Of a DNA stretch of 64,000 nt, positions 51,038-60,263 are shown in pieces; within the stretch, counting starts at the first letter, position 1; every line of letters begins with the position of its first letter. The position numbers and the translations under genes were made by a program. The stretch covers positions 3,325,001 through 3,389,000 of the forward strand of contig NZ_JALPKR020000002.1 in the NCBI RefSeq assembly GCF_023195515.1. The letters are read 5' to 3'. The notes under the pieces are model-generated. The model was not told the origin of the DNA. It was given only the letters and a program-made list of their open reading frames with translations, and did no database searches. This stretch comes from Variovorax sp. S12S4 (GTDB taxonomy: Bacteria; Pseudomonadota; Gammaproteobacteria; Burkholderiales; Burkholderiaceae_C).

Positions 51038-51055
51038 GTGAATCTCTCTTCTTGT

Positions 51056-52477
51056 TCAGGCGAAGGTGCGCACGTCGACGAAGTGGCCGTGCACCGCGGC
51101 GGCGGCGGCCATGGCCGGGCTCACCAGGTGGGTGCGGCCACCGGCGCCCTGGCGGCCTTCGAAGTTGCGGTTGCTGGTCGATGCGCAGCGCTCGCCGGGT
51201 TCCAGGCGGTCGGCATTCATGGCCAGGCACATCGAGCAGCCGGGCTCGCGCCATTCGAAGCCCGCGGCCTTGAAGATCAGGTCGAGGCCCTCGCGCTCGG
51301 CCTGTTCCTTCACCACGCCGGAGCCCGGAACCACCATCGCGAGCTTCACGTTTTTCGCAACCTTCTGGCCGAGCTTCTTCACCACGGCCGCGGCTTCGCG
51401 CATGTCCTCGATGCGGCTGTTGGTGCAAGAGCCGATGAACACCTTGTCGATGAAAATGTCGTTCATCGCCTTGTTGGGCTCCAGGCCCATGTAGACCAGT
51501 GCGCGCTCGATGGCGCCGCGCTTGCTGGCGTCCTTTTCCTTGTCGGGATCGGGCACGCGGCCGTTGATGTCGACCACCATCTCGGGCGAAGTGCCCCAGG
51601 TGACCTGCGGCTGGATCTGCGTTGCGTCGAGCTCGACCACGGCGTCGAACTTCGCGTCGGGGTCGGACTGCAGCGTGCGCCAATAGGCCACGGCCTGATC
51701 CCATTCCACGCCGGAGGGTGCGAGCGGGCGGCCCTTGATGTAGCTGATGGTCTTTTCGTCGACCGCCACGAGCCCCGCGCGCGCGCCGGCCTCGATGGCC
51801 ATGTTGCAGACCGTCATGCGGCCTTCCATGCTCAGGTCGCGAATTGCCGAGCCCGCGAATTCGATGGTGTAGCCCGTGCCGCCTGCGGTGCCGATCTTGC
51901 CGATGATCGCGAGCACGATGTCCTTGGCGGTGCAGCCGAACGGCAGCTTGCCCTCGACCTTCACCAGCATGTTCTTCGCCTTCTTGCCGAGCAGCGTTTG
52001 CGTGGCCATCACGTGCTCGACCTCGCTGGTGCCGATGCCGTGCGCCAGGGCGCCGAATGCGCCGTGCGTGGAGGTGTGCGAGTCACCGCAGACCACGGTC
52101 ATGCCGGGCAGCGTGGCGCCCGATTCGGGGCCGATCACGTGCACGATGCCCTGGCGCTTGCTCAGGAACGGAAAGAACGCCGCGGCGCCGAACTCCGCGA
52201 TGTTCTTGTCGAGCGTGGTGACCTGCTCCTTGCTGGTCGGGTCGGCAATGCCTTCGTAGCCGCGCTCCCAGCCCGTGGTGGGCGTGTTGTGGTCGGCCGT
52301 GGCCACGACCGAGCTGATGCGCCACAGCTTGCGGCCGGCCTCGCGCAGCCCCTCGAAGGCCTGCGGGCTGGTGACCTCGTGCACCAGATGGCGGTCGATG
52401 TAGAGGATGGCGGTGCCGTCTTCCTCGGTGTGGACGACGTGTTCGTCCCAGATCTTGTCGTAGAGCGTGCGTGCCAT
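51056..52477 (-). CDS. leuC: 3-isopropylmalate dehydratase large subunit
   Basis: Catalytic 4Fe-4S subunit of isopropylmalate isomerase. The 473-residue aconitase-fold protein has [20 protein letters not shown] near residue 132, and the three cluster Cys in [12 protein letters not shown] near 350 and in GCSMCLAMN near 410. The ATG at 52477 begins the conserved [10 protein letters not shown]. It is downstream of a LysR gene on the same strand. Confidence 0.97.
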   Translation of the reverse strand: MARTLYDKIWDEHVVHTEEDGTAILYIDRHLVHEVTSPQAFEGLREAGRKLWRISSVVATADHNTPTTGWERGYEGIADPTSKEQVTTLDKNIAEFGAAAFFPFLSKRQGIVHVIGPESGATLPGMTVVCGDSHTSTHGAFGALAHGIGTSEVEHVMATQTLLGKKAKNMLVKVEGKLPFGCTAKDIVLAIIGKIGTAGGTGYTIEFAGSAIRDLSMEGRMTVCNMAIEAGARAGLVAVDEKTISYIKGRPLAPSGVEWDQAVAYWRTLQSDPDAKFDAVVELDATQIQPQVTWGTSPEMVVDINGRVPDPDKEKDASKRGAIERALVYMGLEPNKAMNDIFIDKVFIGSCTNSRIEDMREAAAVVKKLGQKVAKNVKLAMVVPGSGVVKEQAEREGLDLIFKAAGFEWREPGCSMCLAMNADRLEPGERCASTSNRNFEGRQGAGGRTHLVSPAMAAAAAVHGHFVDVRTFA

Positions 52478-52520
52478 GTCGTTCTCTTGTCTTTCGTGGG
52501 GAAGTGAATTGTCTTGTTTT

Positions 52521-53474
52521 CTATGCGGCAATCGGCTCGGCCACATCGTGGGTGGCCGCCGGCGTATGCAAGTGGTTGACCAGCGTGCGCGCGGCCACGG
52601 GAAGGGTGGAGAAGTCGCGCGCTACCAGCCGGATCTCGCGGTTCGACCAGGCGTCGTTCAGCGCCACGCTGCACAGGCGGCTGCCGATGCCGGCCTGCAG
52701 CAGTTCGAAGGCGCGCTGCGGCATCACGCCGATGCCCAGGCCGTTGTCGATCATGCGGCACATGGCGTCGAGTCCGGTCACGTGGATGCGCAGCTTGACG
52801 CTGCGGCCCGCTTCAACCGCGGCCTGGTGCATGGCCACGTAGATCGAGCTGTTGGTGTGCAGGCCCACGTGGTCGAAATCGAGCGACGCCGTGAAATCGA
52901 TCGAACCTTGCGTAGCGAGCGGGTGCCCTGCGGGCACGATCAGCACGAGCCGGTCGTGGCGGTAGGGCAGCGTCTGCAATTCGTTCGTGCCGTCTGGAAT
53001 GTGGCAAATACCCAGGTCGGCGGCGCCTTCCTGCACCGCGCGCACCACTTCGTTGCTCAGGTGCTCTTCCAGGTCGATCTTGATCGCGTCGTGCTCGCGC
53101 GTGAAGGCGCCGAGGTCTTCAGGAAGAAACTGCACGATGGCCGAGATGTTGGCATGCACCCGCACATGGCCGCGCACGCCCTCGGCGTATTCGCTGAGCT
53201 CGCCCTGCATCTTCTCGAGGCTGTAGAGCACCGAGCGCGCATGGTGCAGCAGGCTTTCGCCCGCGGGCGACAGATCGACCCCGCGCGCATGGCGGTAGAG
53301 CAGGGTGGTGCCCAGGGTGGCTTCCAGGTCGGACAGACGCTTGCTGATGGCCGAGGCGGCAATGAATTCACGTTCCGCCGCCCGCCCGATGCTGCCCAAT
53401 TCGCAAACGGCCACGAACAACTGCAGCGACGTGAGGTCGATGCGCCGGGCGAAGTTGCGTTCTGAAGTGCTCAT
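52521..53474 (-). CDS. LysR-family transcriptional regulator
   Basis: A 317-residue regulator with an N-terminal winged helix-turn-helix ([20 protein letters not shown], about 19-38, then [20 protein letters not shown]) and a LysR substrate-binding domain. It lies 43 bp upstream of leuC and faces the same way, so it could be co-transcribed with leuCDB and control it or itself; LysR genes are usually divergent from their target. The effector is unknown. Confidence 0.9.
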   Translation of the reverse strand: MSTSERNFARRIDLTSLQLFVAVCELGSIGRAAEREFIAASAISKRLSDLEATLGTTLLYRHARGVDLSPAGESLLHHARSVLYSLEKMQGELSEYAEGVRGHVRVHANISAIVQFLPEDLGAFTREHDAIKIDLEEHLSNEVVRAVQEGAADLGICHIPDGTNELQTLPYRHDRLVLIVPAGHPLATQGSIDFTASLDFDHVGLHTNSSIYVAMHQAAVEAGRSVKLRIHVTGLDAMCRMIDNGLGIGVMPQRAFELLQAGIGSRLCSVALNDAWSNREIRLVARDFSTLPVAARTLVNHLHTPAATHDVAEPIAA

Positions 53475-53630
53475 GGGTGCTGGACATCGCGTCTGGCGAT
53501 GAGTTCGCCATTTTCTCTGGGTTTTGATCGGCTTGCCATCGTCATCTGCGATGGGTTTGCTGCCCTGAGGCGAGGAGTTCCAGCCCCGGAACCCATGCAA
53601 GCGGTGAATTTCCGCACCGCAGACGGCAAA

Positions 53631-53670
53631 ACGCCCCGCTCCTCGCTTTTCAGGCGAGGGAGCGGGGCGT
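53631..53670 (-). terminator. Terminator downstream of the entericidin-like gene
   Basis: ACGCCCCGCTC and GAGCGGGGCGT form a long stem with an inner CTCGC/GCGAG and one bulged G. On the minus strand it is followed by TTTTGCC. It lies 80 bp after the small lipoprotein gene and before the lysR promoter region. Confidence 0.7.
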
Positions 53671-53751
53671 GCGTCAGAGCGCGGTACGCAGGCGAGAAAG
53701 CGGTCTTCCGGCGCCCGCGCGGGTCTTGGAAAACCCGGGGTCGGTGCCTGC

Positions 53752-53892
53752 TTACTGGCGCTTCTTGGCGGCGTCTTCTACTTTTTCGCCACCCTTCTGG
53801 ATGTCCTGGCCAGCACCCCGGAAGGTGTTGCAGCCGGACAGCGGGACGGCGAAGGCGAAGGTGACGGCAATCAGCGCGGCAATTTTCTTCAT
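53752..53892 (-). CDS. Entericidin A/B-type small lipoprotein
   Basis: A 46-residue protein: signal peptide KKIAALIAVTFAFAVPLSGC with the lipobox LSGC near residue 20, then NTFRGAGQDIQKGGEKVEDA, the entericidin signature. AGGAG lies 8 bases before the ATG. In E. coli entericidins form an antidote/toxin pair linked to stationary-phase lysis; here a single gene is seen between gltA and lysR, as in other Burkholderiales. Confidence 0.88.
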   Translation of the reverse strand: MKKIAALIAVTFAFAVPLSGCNTFRGAGQDIQKGGEKVEDAAKKRQ

Positions 53893-53990
53893 GACGGATC
53901 TCCTGAAGGCGTTGAAAAAGGCGGCCCGACCTCGGGCCTCCGATACACAACGTACCGACGCCGCACAACGAATCCTGTCAGCCAAGACGC

Positions 53991-54015
53991 AAAAAAGCTG
54001 CCCGAAGGCAGCTTT
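53991..54015 (-). terminator. Rho-independent terminator after gltA
   Basis: AAAGCTGCC/GGCAGCTTT with a CGAA loop; on the minus strand the stem is followed by a run of six T. It closes the sdh-gltA operon 27 bp after the gltA stop. Confidence 0.88.
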
Positions 54016-54041
54016 CCGCGGTGAGCGCAAGCGGGGCGCCT

Positions 54042-55352
54042 TCAGCGCTTGCCGATGGGCTGCACGTCGCGCTTGGGCGAGCCTTCGAACAGCTGGCGCG
54101 GACGGCCGATCTTGTACTCGGGGTCGCCGATCATTTCGTTCAGCTGGGCAATCCAGCCGACCGTGCGAGCGAGCGCGAAGATTGCGGTGAACAGCGGCAC
54201 CGGAATGCCGATGGCGCGCTGCACGATGCCCGAATAGAAGTCGACGTTCGGGTAGAGCTTGCGCGAGACGAAGTATTCGTCTTCGAGGGCGATCTTTTCC
54301 AGTTCCTTGGCCAGCTTGAAGAGCGGATCGTTTTCCAGGCCCAACTCGGTCAGCACTTCGTTGCAGGTTTCCTGCATCAGCTTGGCGCGCGGGTCGTAGT
54401 TCTTGTACACGCGGTGGCCAAAGCCCATGAGCTTGACGTTCGAGTTCTTGTCCTTCACCTTCTTGATGAACTCGCCGATCTTCTCCACGCCGCCTTCCTT
54501 CTGGATGTCGTAGAGCATGTTCAGCGCCGCTTCATTGGCACCGCCGTGCGCCGGGCCCCAGAGGCAGGCCACGCCGGCCGCAATGGCCGCGAAGGGGTTG
54601 GTGCCCGACGAGCCGCACAGGCGCACGGTCGAGGTCGAGGCGTTCTGCTCGTGGTCTGCGTGCAGGATGAAGATGCGGTCGAGCGCGCGCTCGAGCACCG
54701 GGTTCACCTTGTACTCCTCACACGGCGTGGCAAACATCATGTGCAGGAAGTTGCCCGCGTAGCTCAGGTCGTTCTTCGGGTACATGTACGGCTGGCCGAT
54801 CGTGTACTTGTAGGCCATGGCCACGAGCGTGGGCATCTTCGCGATCAGGCGGATCGCGGCGATCTCGCGGTGCTCGGGATTGTTGATGTCCGTGCTGTCG
54901 TGATAGAAGGCCGACAGCGCGCCAACCAGGCCGGTCATGATGGCCATCGGGTGCGCATCGCGGCGGAAGCCGCGCAGGAAGAACTGCATCTGCTCGTTGA
55001 CCATCGTGTGGTTGGTCACGAGCTTGGTGAAGTTGGTCTTCTTGGCCTGGTCGGGCAACTCTCCGTAGAGCAGCAGGTGGCAGGTTTCGAGGAAGTCGCA
55101 GTTGGTTGCGAGCTGCTCGATGGGGTAGCCGCGGTACAGCAGTTCGCCCTTGTCGCCGTCGATGTACGTGATGGCCGACTGGCATGCGGCGGTCGACATG
55201 AAACCCGGGTCATAGGTGAACATGCCGGTCTGTGCATACAGCTTGCGGATGTCGATCACGTCCGGGCCCACGGTGCCCTTGTAGATCGGCAGTTCGACGC
55301 TGTCGCCGCCGTTGCTGAACGACAGCGTGGCCTTGGTATCGGAAGCTTTCAT
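54042..55352 (-). CDS. gltA: Citrate synthase, type II
   Basis: Condenses oxaloacetate and acetyl-CoA to citrate. The 436-residue protein has the catalytic His in [17 protein letters not shown] near residue 270, the second His in [14 protein letters not shown] near 308 and the Asp in NVDFYSGIV near 365. The N-terminal [18 protein letters not shown] is typical of the hexameric Gram-negative type. It follows sdhE by 24 bp. Confidence 0.97.
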   Translation of the reverse strand: MKASDTKATLSFSNGGDSVELPIYKGTVGPDVIDIRKLYAQTGMFTYDPGFMSTAACQSAITYIDGDKGELLYRGYPIEQLATNCDFLETCHLLLYGELPDQAKKTNFTKLVTNHTMVNEQMQFFLRGFRRDAHPMAIMTGLVGALSAFYHDSTDINNPEHREIAAIRLIAKMPTLVAMAYKYTIGQPYMYPKNDLSYAGNFLHMMFATPCEEYKVNPVLERALDRIFILHADHEQNASTSTVRLCGSSGTNPFAAIAAGVACLWGPAHGGANEAALNMLYDIQKEGGVEKIGEFIKKVKDKNSNVKLMGFGHRVYKNYDPRAKLMQETCNEVLTELGLENDPLFKLAKELEKIALEDEYFVSRKLYPNVDFYSGIVQRAIGIPVPLFTAIFALARTVGWIAQLNEMIGDPEYKIGRPRQLFEGSPKRDVQPIGKR

Positions 55353-55376
55353 TTCGGGTTTCTTTCAGAGGAGTAT

Positions 55377-55712
55377 TCAGGAAGGCGAAGAGGAAACGGA
55401 GGCGGAAACAGAGGTGGAGGGACGCTGCGCGCCGTCGGTGCGCATCAACTGGAGCAACTCGACCACCTCGGCCCCGGCCCATGCGGGCTCGGGCTCCTTT
55501 CTTCGCAGCAGAAGATCGAGGAGGTCGTTGTCCGACAGGTCCATCAATGTCTCCATCGCTCCCGCCTGGCCGACGGTCATGTGCGACTCGTGCCGCTCGA
55601 AGAAGCGCGCGATGAACAGGTCGTTCTCGAGCAGACCGCGCCGGCAGCGCCATTTCAGCTTGCTCAGCGCACGTTCGCTGAGAGGCTGTGCGAGTTCGGC
55701 GGCGGTTTGCAT
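55377..55712 (-). CDS. sdhE: FAD assembly factor SdhE
   Basis: Small protein that helps attach FAD to SdhA. The 111-residue product has the RGLLENDLFIARFFE segment near residue 24, containing the RGxxE motif of the family, and the DNDLLDLLL helix near 65; the Ser-rich tail is not conserved. A TTG at 55727 is an alternative start. It lies 19 bp after sdhB. Confidence 0.93.
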   Translation of the reverse strand: MQTAAELAQPLSERALSKLKWRCRRGLLENDLFIARFFERHESHMTVGQAGAMETLMDLSDNDLLDLLLRRKEPEPAWAGAEVVELLQLMRTDGAQRPSTSVSASVSSSPS

Positions 55713-55731
55713 GGTTTCTCTCGGCAAAGGA

Positions 55732-56433
55732 TCAGATGGCGCGGCGCACCATCAGTTCCTTGATCTTGCCGATCGCCTTCGTCGGGTTCAGGTTCTTCGG
55801 GCACACGTCCACGCAGTTCATGATCGTGTGGCAGCGGAACAGGCGGTACGGGTCCTCGAGGTTGTCCAGGCGCTCGGCGGTGGCTTCGTCGCGGCTGTCG
55901 GCGATGAAGCGGTAGGCCTGCAGCAGGCCGGCCGGGCCCACGAACTTGTCGGGGTTCCACCAGAAGCTGGGGCAGCTCGTGGAGCAGCTCGCGCACAGAA
56001 TGCACTCGTACAGGCCGTTGAGCTCGTCGCGCTCCTCGGGCGACTGCAGGCGCTCCTTCTCGGGCGGCACGTTGTCGTTCTGCAGGTACGGCTTGATCGA
56101 GTTGTACTGCTTGAAGAACTGCGTCATGTCGACGATCAGGTCGCGGATGACGGGCAGGCCCGGCAGCGGCTTCAACACGATCGTGCCCTTGAGCGTGAGC
56201 ATGTTGGTGAGGCAGGCGAGACCGTTCTTGCCGTTGATGTTCATGGCGTCGGAGCCGCAAACGCCTTCGCGGCACGAGCGGCGGAACGACAGCGTGGGAT
56301 CCTGCGCCTTGAGCTTCATCAGGGCGTCGAGCAGCATGCGCTCATGGCCGTCGAGTTCGATCTCGATGGTCTGCATGTAGGGCTTGGCGTCCTTGTCCGG
56401 GTCGTAGCGGTAGATCTGGAATGTGCGCTTCAT
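55732..56433 (-). CDS. sdhB: Succinate dehydrogenase iron-sulfur subunit
   Basis: Electron-transfer subunit of complex II. The 233-residue protein has the 2Fe-2S Cys set in SCREGVCGSDAMNINGKNGL, the 4Fe-4S set in CILCASCSTSCPSFWW near residue 146, and the 3Fe-4S set in CHTIMNCVDVCPKNLNP near 203. All cluster ligands are present. It starts 22 bp after sdhA. Confidence 0.97.
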   Translation of the reverse strand: MKRTFQIYRYDPDKDAKPYMQTIEIELDGHERMLLDALMKLKAQDPTLSFRRSCREGVCGSDAMNINGKNGLACLTNMLTLKGTIVLKPLPGLPVIRDLIVDMTQFFKQYNSIKPYLQNDNVPPEKERLQSPEERDELNGLYECILCASCSTSCPSFWWNPDKFVGPAGLLQAYRFIADSRDEATAERLDNLEDPYRLFRCHTIMNCVDVCPKNLNPTKAIGKIKELMVRRAI

Positions 56434-56455
56434 CGTATGGACCTTGTAAATATTC

Positions 56456-58264
56456 TTAGAACGTGCGGACCTTGGGCGGCACCGAGGCAACCGTCAGCGG
56501 CTGCAGCTTGACGGGCTTGTACGAGAGGCGGTTGTCCGCGCTGTACCAGAGGGTGTGCTTCATCCAGTTGGCGTCGTCGCGGCCCAGCGGTGCGACCGGG
56601 TCGTCCGCGGGACGCTCGTAGTCTTCCACCGTGTGGGCACCGCGGCATTCCTTGCGGGCAGCGGCCGAGACCATGGTGGCCTGCGCCACTTCGATCAGGT
56701 TGTCGACTTCCAGCGCTTCGATGCGGGCGGTGTTGAACACCTTGGACTTGTCCTTCAGGCCGATCGACCTGACGCGCTCGCGCACGGCAGCGATCTTGAC
56801 CACGCCTTCGTCCATCGAGGCCTGCTTGCGGAACACGGCCGCGTGCTGCTGCATGACGGCGCGGATCTCGCCGGCCACGTCCTGGGCGTACTCGCCGCCG
56901 GTTGCGGCTTCGAGTTCGTTCAGGCGCTCCAGGGTGCGGTCGGCCGCATCCTTGGGCAGTTCCTTGTGTTCTTTGTGCTTGTCGTTGAATTCGACGATGT
57001 GGTTGCCGGCCGCGCGGCCGAACACCAGCAGGTCGAGCAGCGAGTTGGTGCCCAGGCGGTTGGCGCCGTGCACGCTCACGCAGGAGCATTCGCCCACGGC
57101 ATAGAGGCCGTTCACCACGGCGCTGTTCTGCTCGCCCTGCTGAATGACGACCTGGCCGTTGATGTTGGTCGGAATGCCGCCCATCTGGTAATGGATGGTC
57201 GGCACGACGGGAATCGGTTCCTTGGTGATGTCGACGTTGGCGAAATTCACGCCGATTTCGTACACCGAGGGCAGGCGCTTGTGGATGGTCTCGGCACCGA
57301 GGTGGTCGAGCTTCAGCAGCACGTAGTCCTTGTTGGGGCCGCAGCCGCGGCCTTCCTTGATTTCCTGGTCCATCGAACGCGAAACGAAGTCGCGCGGTGC
57401 CAGGTCCTTCAGCGTGGGCGCATAGCGTTCCATGAAGCGTTCGCCGTTGCTGTTGAGCAGAATGGCGCCTTCACCGCGGCAGCCTTCGGTCAGCAGCACG
57501 CCGGCACCGGCCACGCCGGTCGGGTGGAACTGCCAGAACTCCATGTCCTGCAGCGGAATGCCCGAGCGCGCAGCCATGCCCAGGCCGTCGCCGGTGTTGA
57601 TGAAGGCGTTGGTCGAGGCCTGGAAGATGCGGCCCGCGCCGCCGGTGGCCAGCAGCACGGTCTTGGCCTGCAGGATGTGCAGGTCGCCGGTTTCCATTTC
57701 GAGGGCCGTGACACCGACCACGTCGCCTTCGGCGTCGCGGATCAGGTCGAGCGCCATCCACTCGACGAAGAACTGGGTGCGTGCCTCGACGTTCTTCTGG
57801 TAGAGCGTGTGCAGCATGGCGTGGCCGGTGCGGTCGGCCGCGGCGCAGGCGCGCTGCACGGGCTTTTCGCCGTAGTTGGCCGTGTGGCCGCCGAATGGGC
57901 GCTGGTAGATCGTGCCGTCGGGGTTGCGGTCGAACGGCATGCCGAAGTGCTCGAGCTCGTACACGACCTTGGGTGCTTCACGGCACATGAACTCGATCGC
58001 GTCCTGGTCGCCGAGCCAGTCGGAGCCCTTGATCGTGTCGTAGAAGTGGTAGTGCCAGTTGTCCTCGCTCATATTGCCGAGCGACGCGCCCACGCCGCCT
58101 TGGGCAGCCACGGTGTGCGAACGGGTGGGGAACACCTTGGAGAGCACCGCCACGTTCAGGCCCGCGCGGGCCAGTTGCAGCGAAGCGCGCATGCCGGAGC
58201 CGCCGGCGCCGACGATCACGACGTCGAACTTGCGCTTGGTAATTTGTTCTTTTGTGTAGGTCAT
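56456..58264 (-). CDS. sdhA: Succinate dehydrogenase flavoprotein subunit
   Basis: Catalytic flavoprotein of complex II. The 602-residue protein has the FAD fold VVIVGAGGSGMRASLQLARA near residue 13, the covalent-FAD His in SHTVAAQGGVGASLGN near 46, and the active-site HPTGVAGAGVLLTEG segment near 245. The C-terminal EDYERPADDP is typical. The ATG at 58264 begins MTYTKEQITKRKFD. Confidence 0.98.
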   Translation of the reverse strand: MTYTKEQITKRKFDVVIVGAGGSGMRASLQLARAGLNVAVLSKVFPTRSHTVAAQGGVGASLGNMSEDNWHYHFYDTIKGSDWLGDQDAIEFMCREAPKVVYELEHFGMPFDRNPDGTIYQRPFGGHTANYGEKPVQRACAAADRTGHAMLHTLYQKNVEARTQFFVEWMALDLIRDAEGDVVGVTALEMETGDLHILQAKTVLLATGGAGRIFQASTNAFINTGDGLGMAARSGIPLQDMEFWQFHPTGVAGAGVLLTEGCRGEGAILLNSNGERFMERYAPTLKDLAPRDFVSRSMDQEIKEGRGCGPNKDYVLLKLDHLGAETIHKRLPSVYEIGVNFANVDITKEPIPVVPTIHYQMGGIPTNINGQVVIQQGEQNSAVVNGLYAVGECSCVSVHGANRLGTNSLLDLLVFGRAAGNHIVEFNDKHKEHKELPKDAADRTLERLNELEAATGGEYAQDVAGEIRAVMQQHAAVFRKQASMDEGVVKIAAVRERVRSIGLKDKSKVFNTARIEALEVDNLIEVAQATMVSAAARKECRGAHTVEDYERPADDPVAPLGRDDANWMKHTLWYSADNRLSYKPVKLQPLTVASVPPKVRTF

Positions 58265-58271
58265 GGTGGGG

Positions 58272-58637
58272 TCAGATCTTCCAAAGCACTTGAATGGCCC
58301 AACCCGCACAACCGACAAGCCAGACGATGGTGAAAATTTGCAGGGCAAGGCGAATGCCGACGGGCTGGACGTAGTCCATCCACACGTCGCGCATGCCTAC
58401 CCACACGTGGTAGAGCAGGGAAACGATCACGGAGAAGGTCAGCACCTTCATCCACTGCGCGGCGAAGATGCCGGCCCAGAGGTCGTAGCCGAGCGGGCCA
58501 CGCGTGAAGATCAGTTGCGCGAGCAGGATGATCGTGAAGAGCGCCATCAGGCCGCCCGTGATGCGCTGGCTGAGCCAGTCGCGCAAACCGTAATGTGCGC
58601 CGACGACGATGCGCTTGGAGCCGTAATTCACAGACAT
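58272..58637 (-). CDS. sdhD: Succinate dehydrogenase membrane anchor subunit SdhD
   Basis: One of the two b-type cytochrome/quinone-binding membrane subunits of complex II. The 121-residue protein has three helices (about 28-46, 60-82, 97-116) and GLRDWLSQRITGGLMALF near the start, with LLYHVWVGMRDVWMDYV holding the heme-ligand His. 13 bp after sdhC. Confidence 0.94.
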   Translation of the reverse strand: MSVNYGSKRIVVGAHYGLRDWLSQRITGGLMALFTIILLAQLIFTRGPLGYDLWAGIFAAQWMKVLTFSVIVSLLYHVWVGMRDVWMDYVQPVGIRLALQIFTIVWLVGCAGWAIQVLWKI

Positions 58638-58650
58638 GGTTGGCTCCTTC

Positions 58651-59097
58651 TCAGTACAGGCCGAACAGCTTGGCGCCGAGCACCACGGTGAGCAGAACGC
58701 TCAGGGCCAGCGTGACCAGGGCCGAACTCTGTCCGAACTCCTTGGTGACGGCGGCGTGGCTCACGTCCATCCAGAGGTGGCGCAGGCCGGCGATGAAGTG
58801 GTGCAGGTAGGCCCAGATCAGTGCGAGCGCGACCAGCTTGAAGAACCAGCCCGGAACGAAACCAAGGCCGCTGTTGAAGGCGGCCTTGAATCTGGCGAAC
58901 GAATAGTCGGACGAAAGCGAGGTGTCGAACATCCAGATGATGAATGGCATCAGCAGGAACATCAGCACACCGCTCACGCGGTGCAGGATCGACACGATGC
59001 CGGCCGGCGGCAGCCGGTAGGTCGTGAGATCGGTGAAGGCATTGATGTTCCGGAATTCGCGACGCGGCGGCCGGGGAGGGGTTGCAAGCTCTGTCAT
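58651..59097 (-). CDS. sdhC: Succinate dehydrogenase cytochrome b556 subunit SdhC
   Basis: Membrane anchor of complex II that binds heme and ubiquinone. The 148-residue protein has TYRLPPAGIVSILHRVSGVL near residue 30, where SILHRVSG is the quinone-site signature, and three helices; LHHFIAGLRHLWMDVSH carries the heme His. The ATG at 59097 is preceded by a promoter region with a 17-bp palindrome. First gene of sdhCDAB-sdhE-gltA. Confidence 0.95.
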   Translation of the reverse strand: MTELATPPRPPRREFRNINAFTDLTTYRLPPAGIVSILHRVSGVLMFLLMPFIIWMFDTSLSSDYSFARFKAAFNSGLGFVPGWFFKLVALALIWAYLHHFIAGLRHLWMDVSHAAVTKEFGQSSALVTLALSVLLTVVLGAKLFGLY

Positions 59098-59178
59098 TGG
59101 GGGGAGGCTTTCGTGGCTTGGTGGCTTGTTCTGATAGCGAACGCTTTTGTTTCTTCTGCGGAATGCAAACAACGCAAA

Positions 59179-59184
59179 ATTCTA
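59179..59184 (-). promoter_or_regulatory. Possible -10 box of the sdh operon
   Basis: TAGAAT on the minus strand, 82 bp upstream of sdhC and directly next to a 17-bp palindrome. No clear -35 hexamer fits, which would agree with activator or repressor control, but that is inference. Confidence 0.4.
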
Positions 59185-59185
59185 T

Positions 59186-59202
59186 TGCAATGCACCATTG
59201 CA
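59186..59202. promoter_or_regulatory. 17-bp palindrome upstream of sdhC, candidate operator
   Basis: TGCAATG and CATTGCA are perfect inverted repeats around CAC. The site sits immediately upstream of a possible -10 box, where a bound protein would touch RNA polymerase. The cognate regulator is not known; the GntR gene next door is one candidate. Confidence 0.5.
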
Positions 59203-59320
59203 TGGCGGAGGTGCCCGCGTCGGCGCAGTGCCGCAGTCGGATGCTATTGACTTCGGAGCGTGCTGCGCGCCGTGCGCAGGTGCTGCAATGCGGTTCGATC
59301 GTGGTTTCATCTGCGCGATC

Positions 59321-60079
59321 TCAGCCGAGCTGATTGCGGTAATGGTGCGTGTCGGTGCGATACAAGCCGCGGCGCAGTTCCATCGGCGTGTCGTGGTACG
59401 TGTGCGCCAGGCGCTCCACGCTGAGCAAGGGCATCTGCAGCGACACGTCGAGCAAGGCCGCCTGCTCCGCGTCGGGCAGCACCGCGCGGATTTTTTCTTC
59501 GGCGCGCACCATGCGCACGCCGAATTCGGTTTCGAACATTGCGTACATCGGGCCGGGCCAGGCCCGCAGCCGCTCGGCCGTGAGGCCCTTGAACGGCGCC
59601 CCGGGGAGCCACAGGTCTTCGAGAATGGTCGGCACGCCGCCGTAGGCGAGCACGCGCCGCACCTGCAGCACCGCGTCGCCGGTGCGCAGGCCCAGTGCGC
59701 GCGCCACGTCGGCCGATGCGCGCTGGCGGCGGCAATCGATGATGGTGCGCTCGGCGGGACCTTCGGTGCTTGGCGTGCCGACATCGGGCACGAGCTTCAG
59801 AAAGCGGTACTGCACGTGCTGCTCGGCGTGCGTGGCAACGAAGGTGCCCTTGCCCTGGCGCCGCACCACGAGATTTTCGGCCGCCAGCTCGTCGATGGCC
59901 TTGCGCACCGTGCCCTGGCTCACGCGATAGCGCACGGCAAGATCCATTTCGCTCGGAATCGGTTCGCCCGGCTTCCACTCGCCGGCCTGCAGGCTCTGCA
60001 GGATCAAGGTCTTGATCTGCTGGTAGAGCGGACTGAAGGAAGGCGTCGCGGAGTCTTCGAGGACGGTGGGGGCATTCAT
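59321..60079 (-). CDS. GntR-family regulator (HutC/UTRA type)
   Basis: A 252-residue regulator with an N-terminal winged helix (SPLYQQIKTLILQSL near residue 15, SQGTVRKAIDELAAENLVVR near 53-72, then QGKGTFVA) and a C-terminal UTRA ligand-binding domain. It lies between the sdh operon and divergent mdh. Its own start and that of mdh flank a perfect palindrome, its likely operator. Ligand unknown; a TCA intermediate would fit the context. Confidence 0.9.
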   Translation of the reverse strand: MNAPTVLEDSATPSFSPLYQQIKTLILQSLQAGEWKPGEPIPSEMDLAVRYRVSQGTVRKAIDELAAENLVVRRQGKGTFVATHAEQHVQYRFLKLVPDVGTPSTEGPAERTIIDCRRQRASADVARALGLRTGDAVLQVRRVLAYGGVPTILEDLWLPGAPFKGLTAERLRAWPGPMYAMFETEFGVRMVRAEEKIRAVLPDAEQAALLDVSLQMPLLSVERLAHTYHDTPMELRRGLYRTDTHHYRNQLG

Positions 60080-60119
60080 GGCAGCGGTGGGGTGCGCCGT
60101 GGCGGAACCTCCGAGCATA

Positions 60120-60131
60120 TCTTATATAAGA
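60120..60131. promoter_or_regulatory. TCTTATATAAGA palindrome between gntR and mdh
   Basis: A perfect 12-bp palindrome followed by CATAAGA, an additional half site, in the 184-bp gap between the divergent genes. AT-rich in a GC-rich setting. Such a site next to a GntR gene is a strong operator candidate. Confidence 0.6.
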
Positions 60132-60158
60132 CATAAGACGGGCTGCATCGATTCGGCT

Positions 60159-60164
60159 TAAAAT
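60159..60164 (+). promoter_or_regulatory. Possible -10 box of mdh
   Basis: TAAAAT about 100 bp before the mdh ATG and about 27 bp downstream of the TCTTATATAAGA palindrome. The -35 area is weak (TAAGAC at a 19-base spacing). Confidence 0.35.
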
Positions 60165-60263
60165 GCGGGCCGGCCTGCGCCGCGGGAAGGATTCTCGCCC
60201 TGCAGGACCACCGGCGCCAAGCGCGCCCGCCGATACCGTTTCACCATCTTCTGGAGTCTTCCC

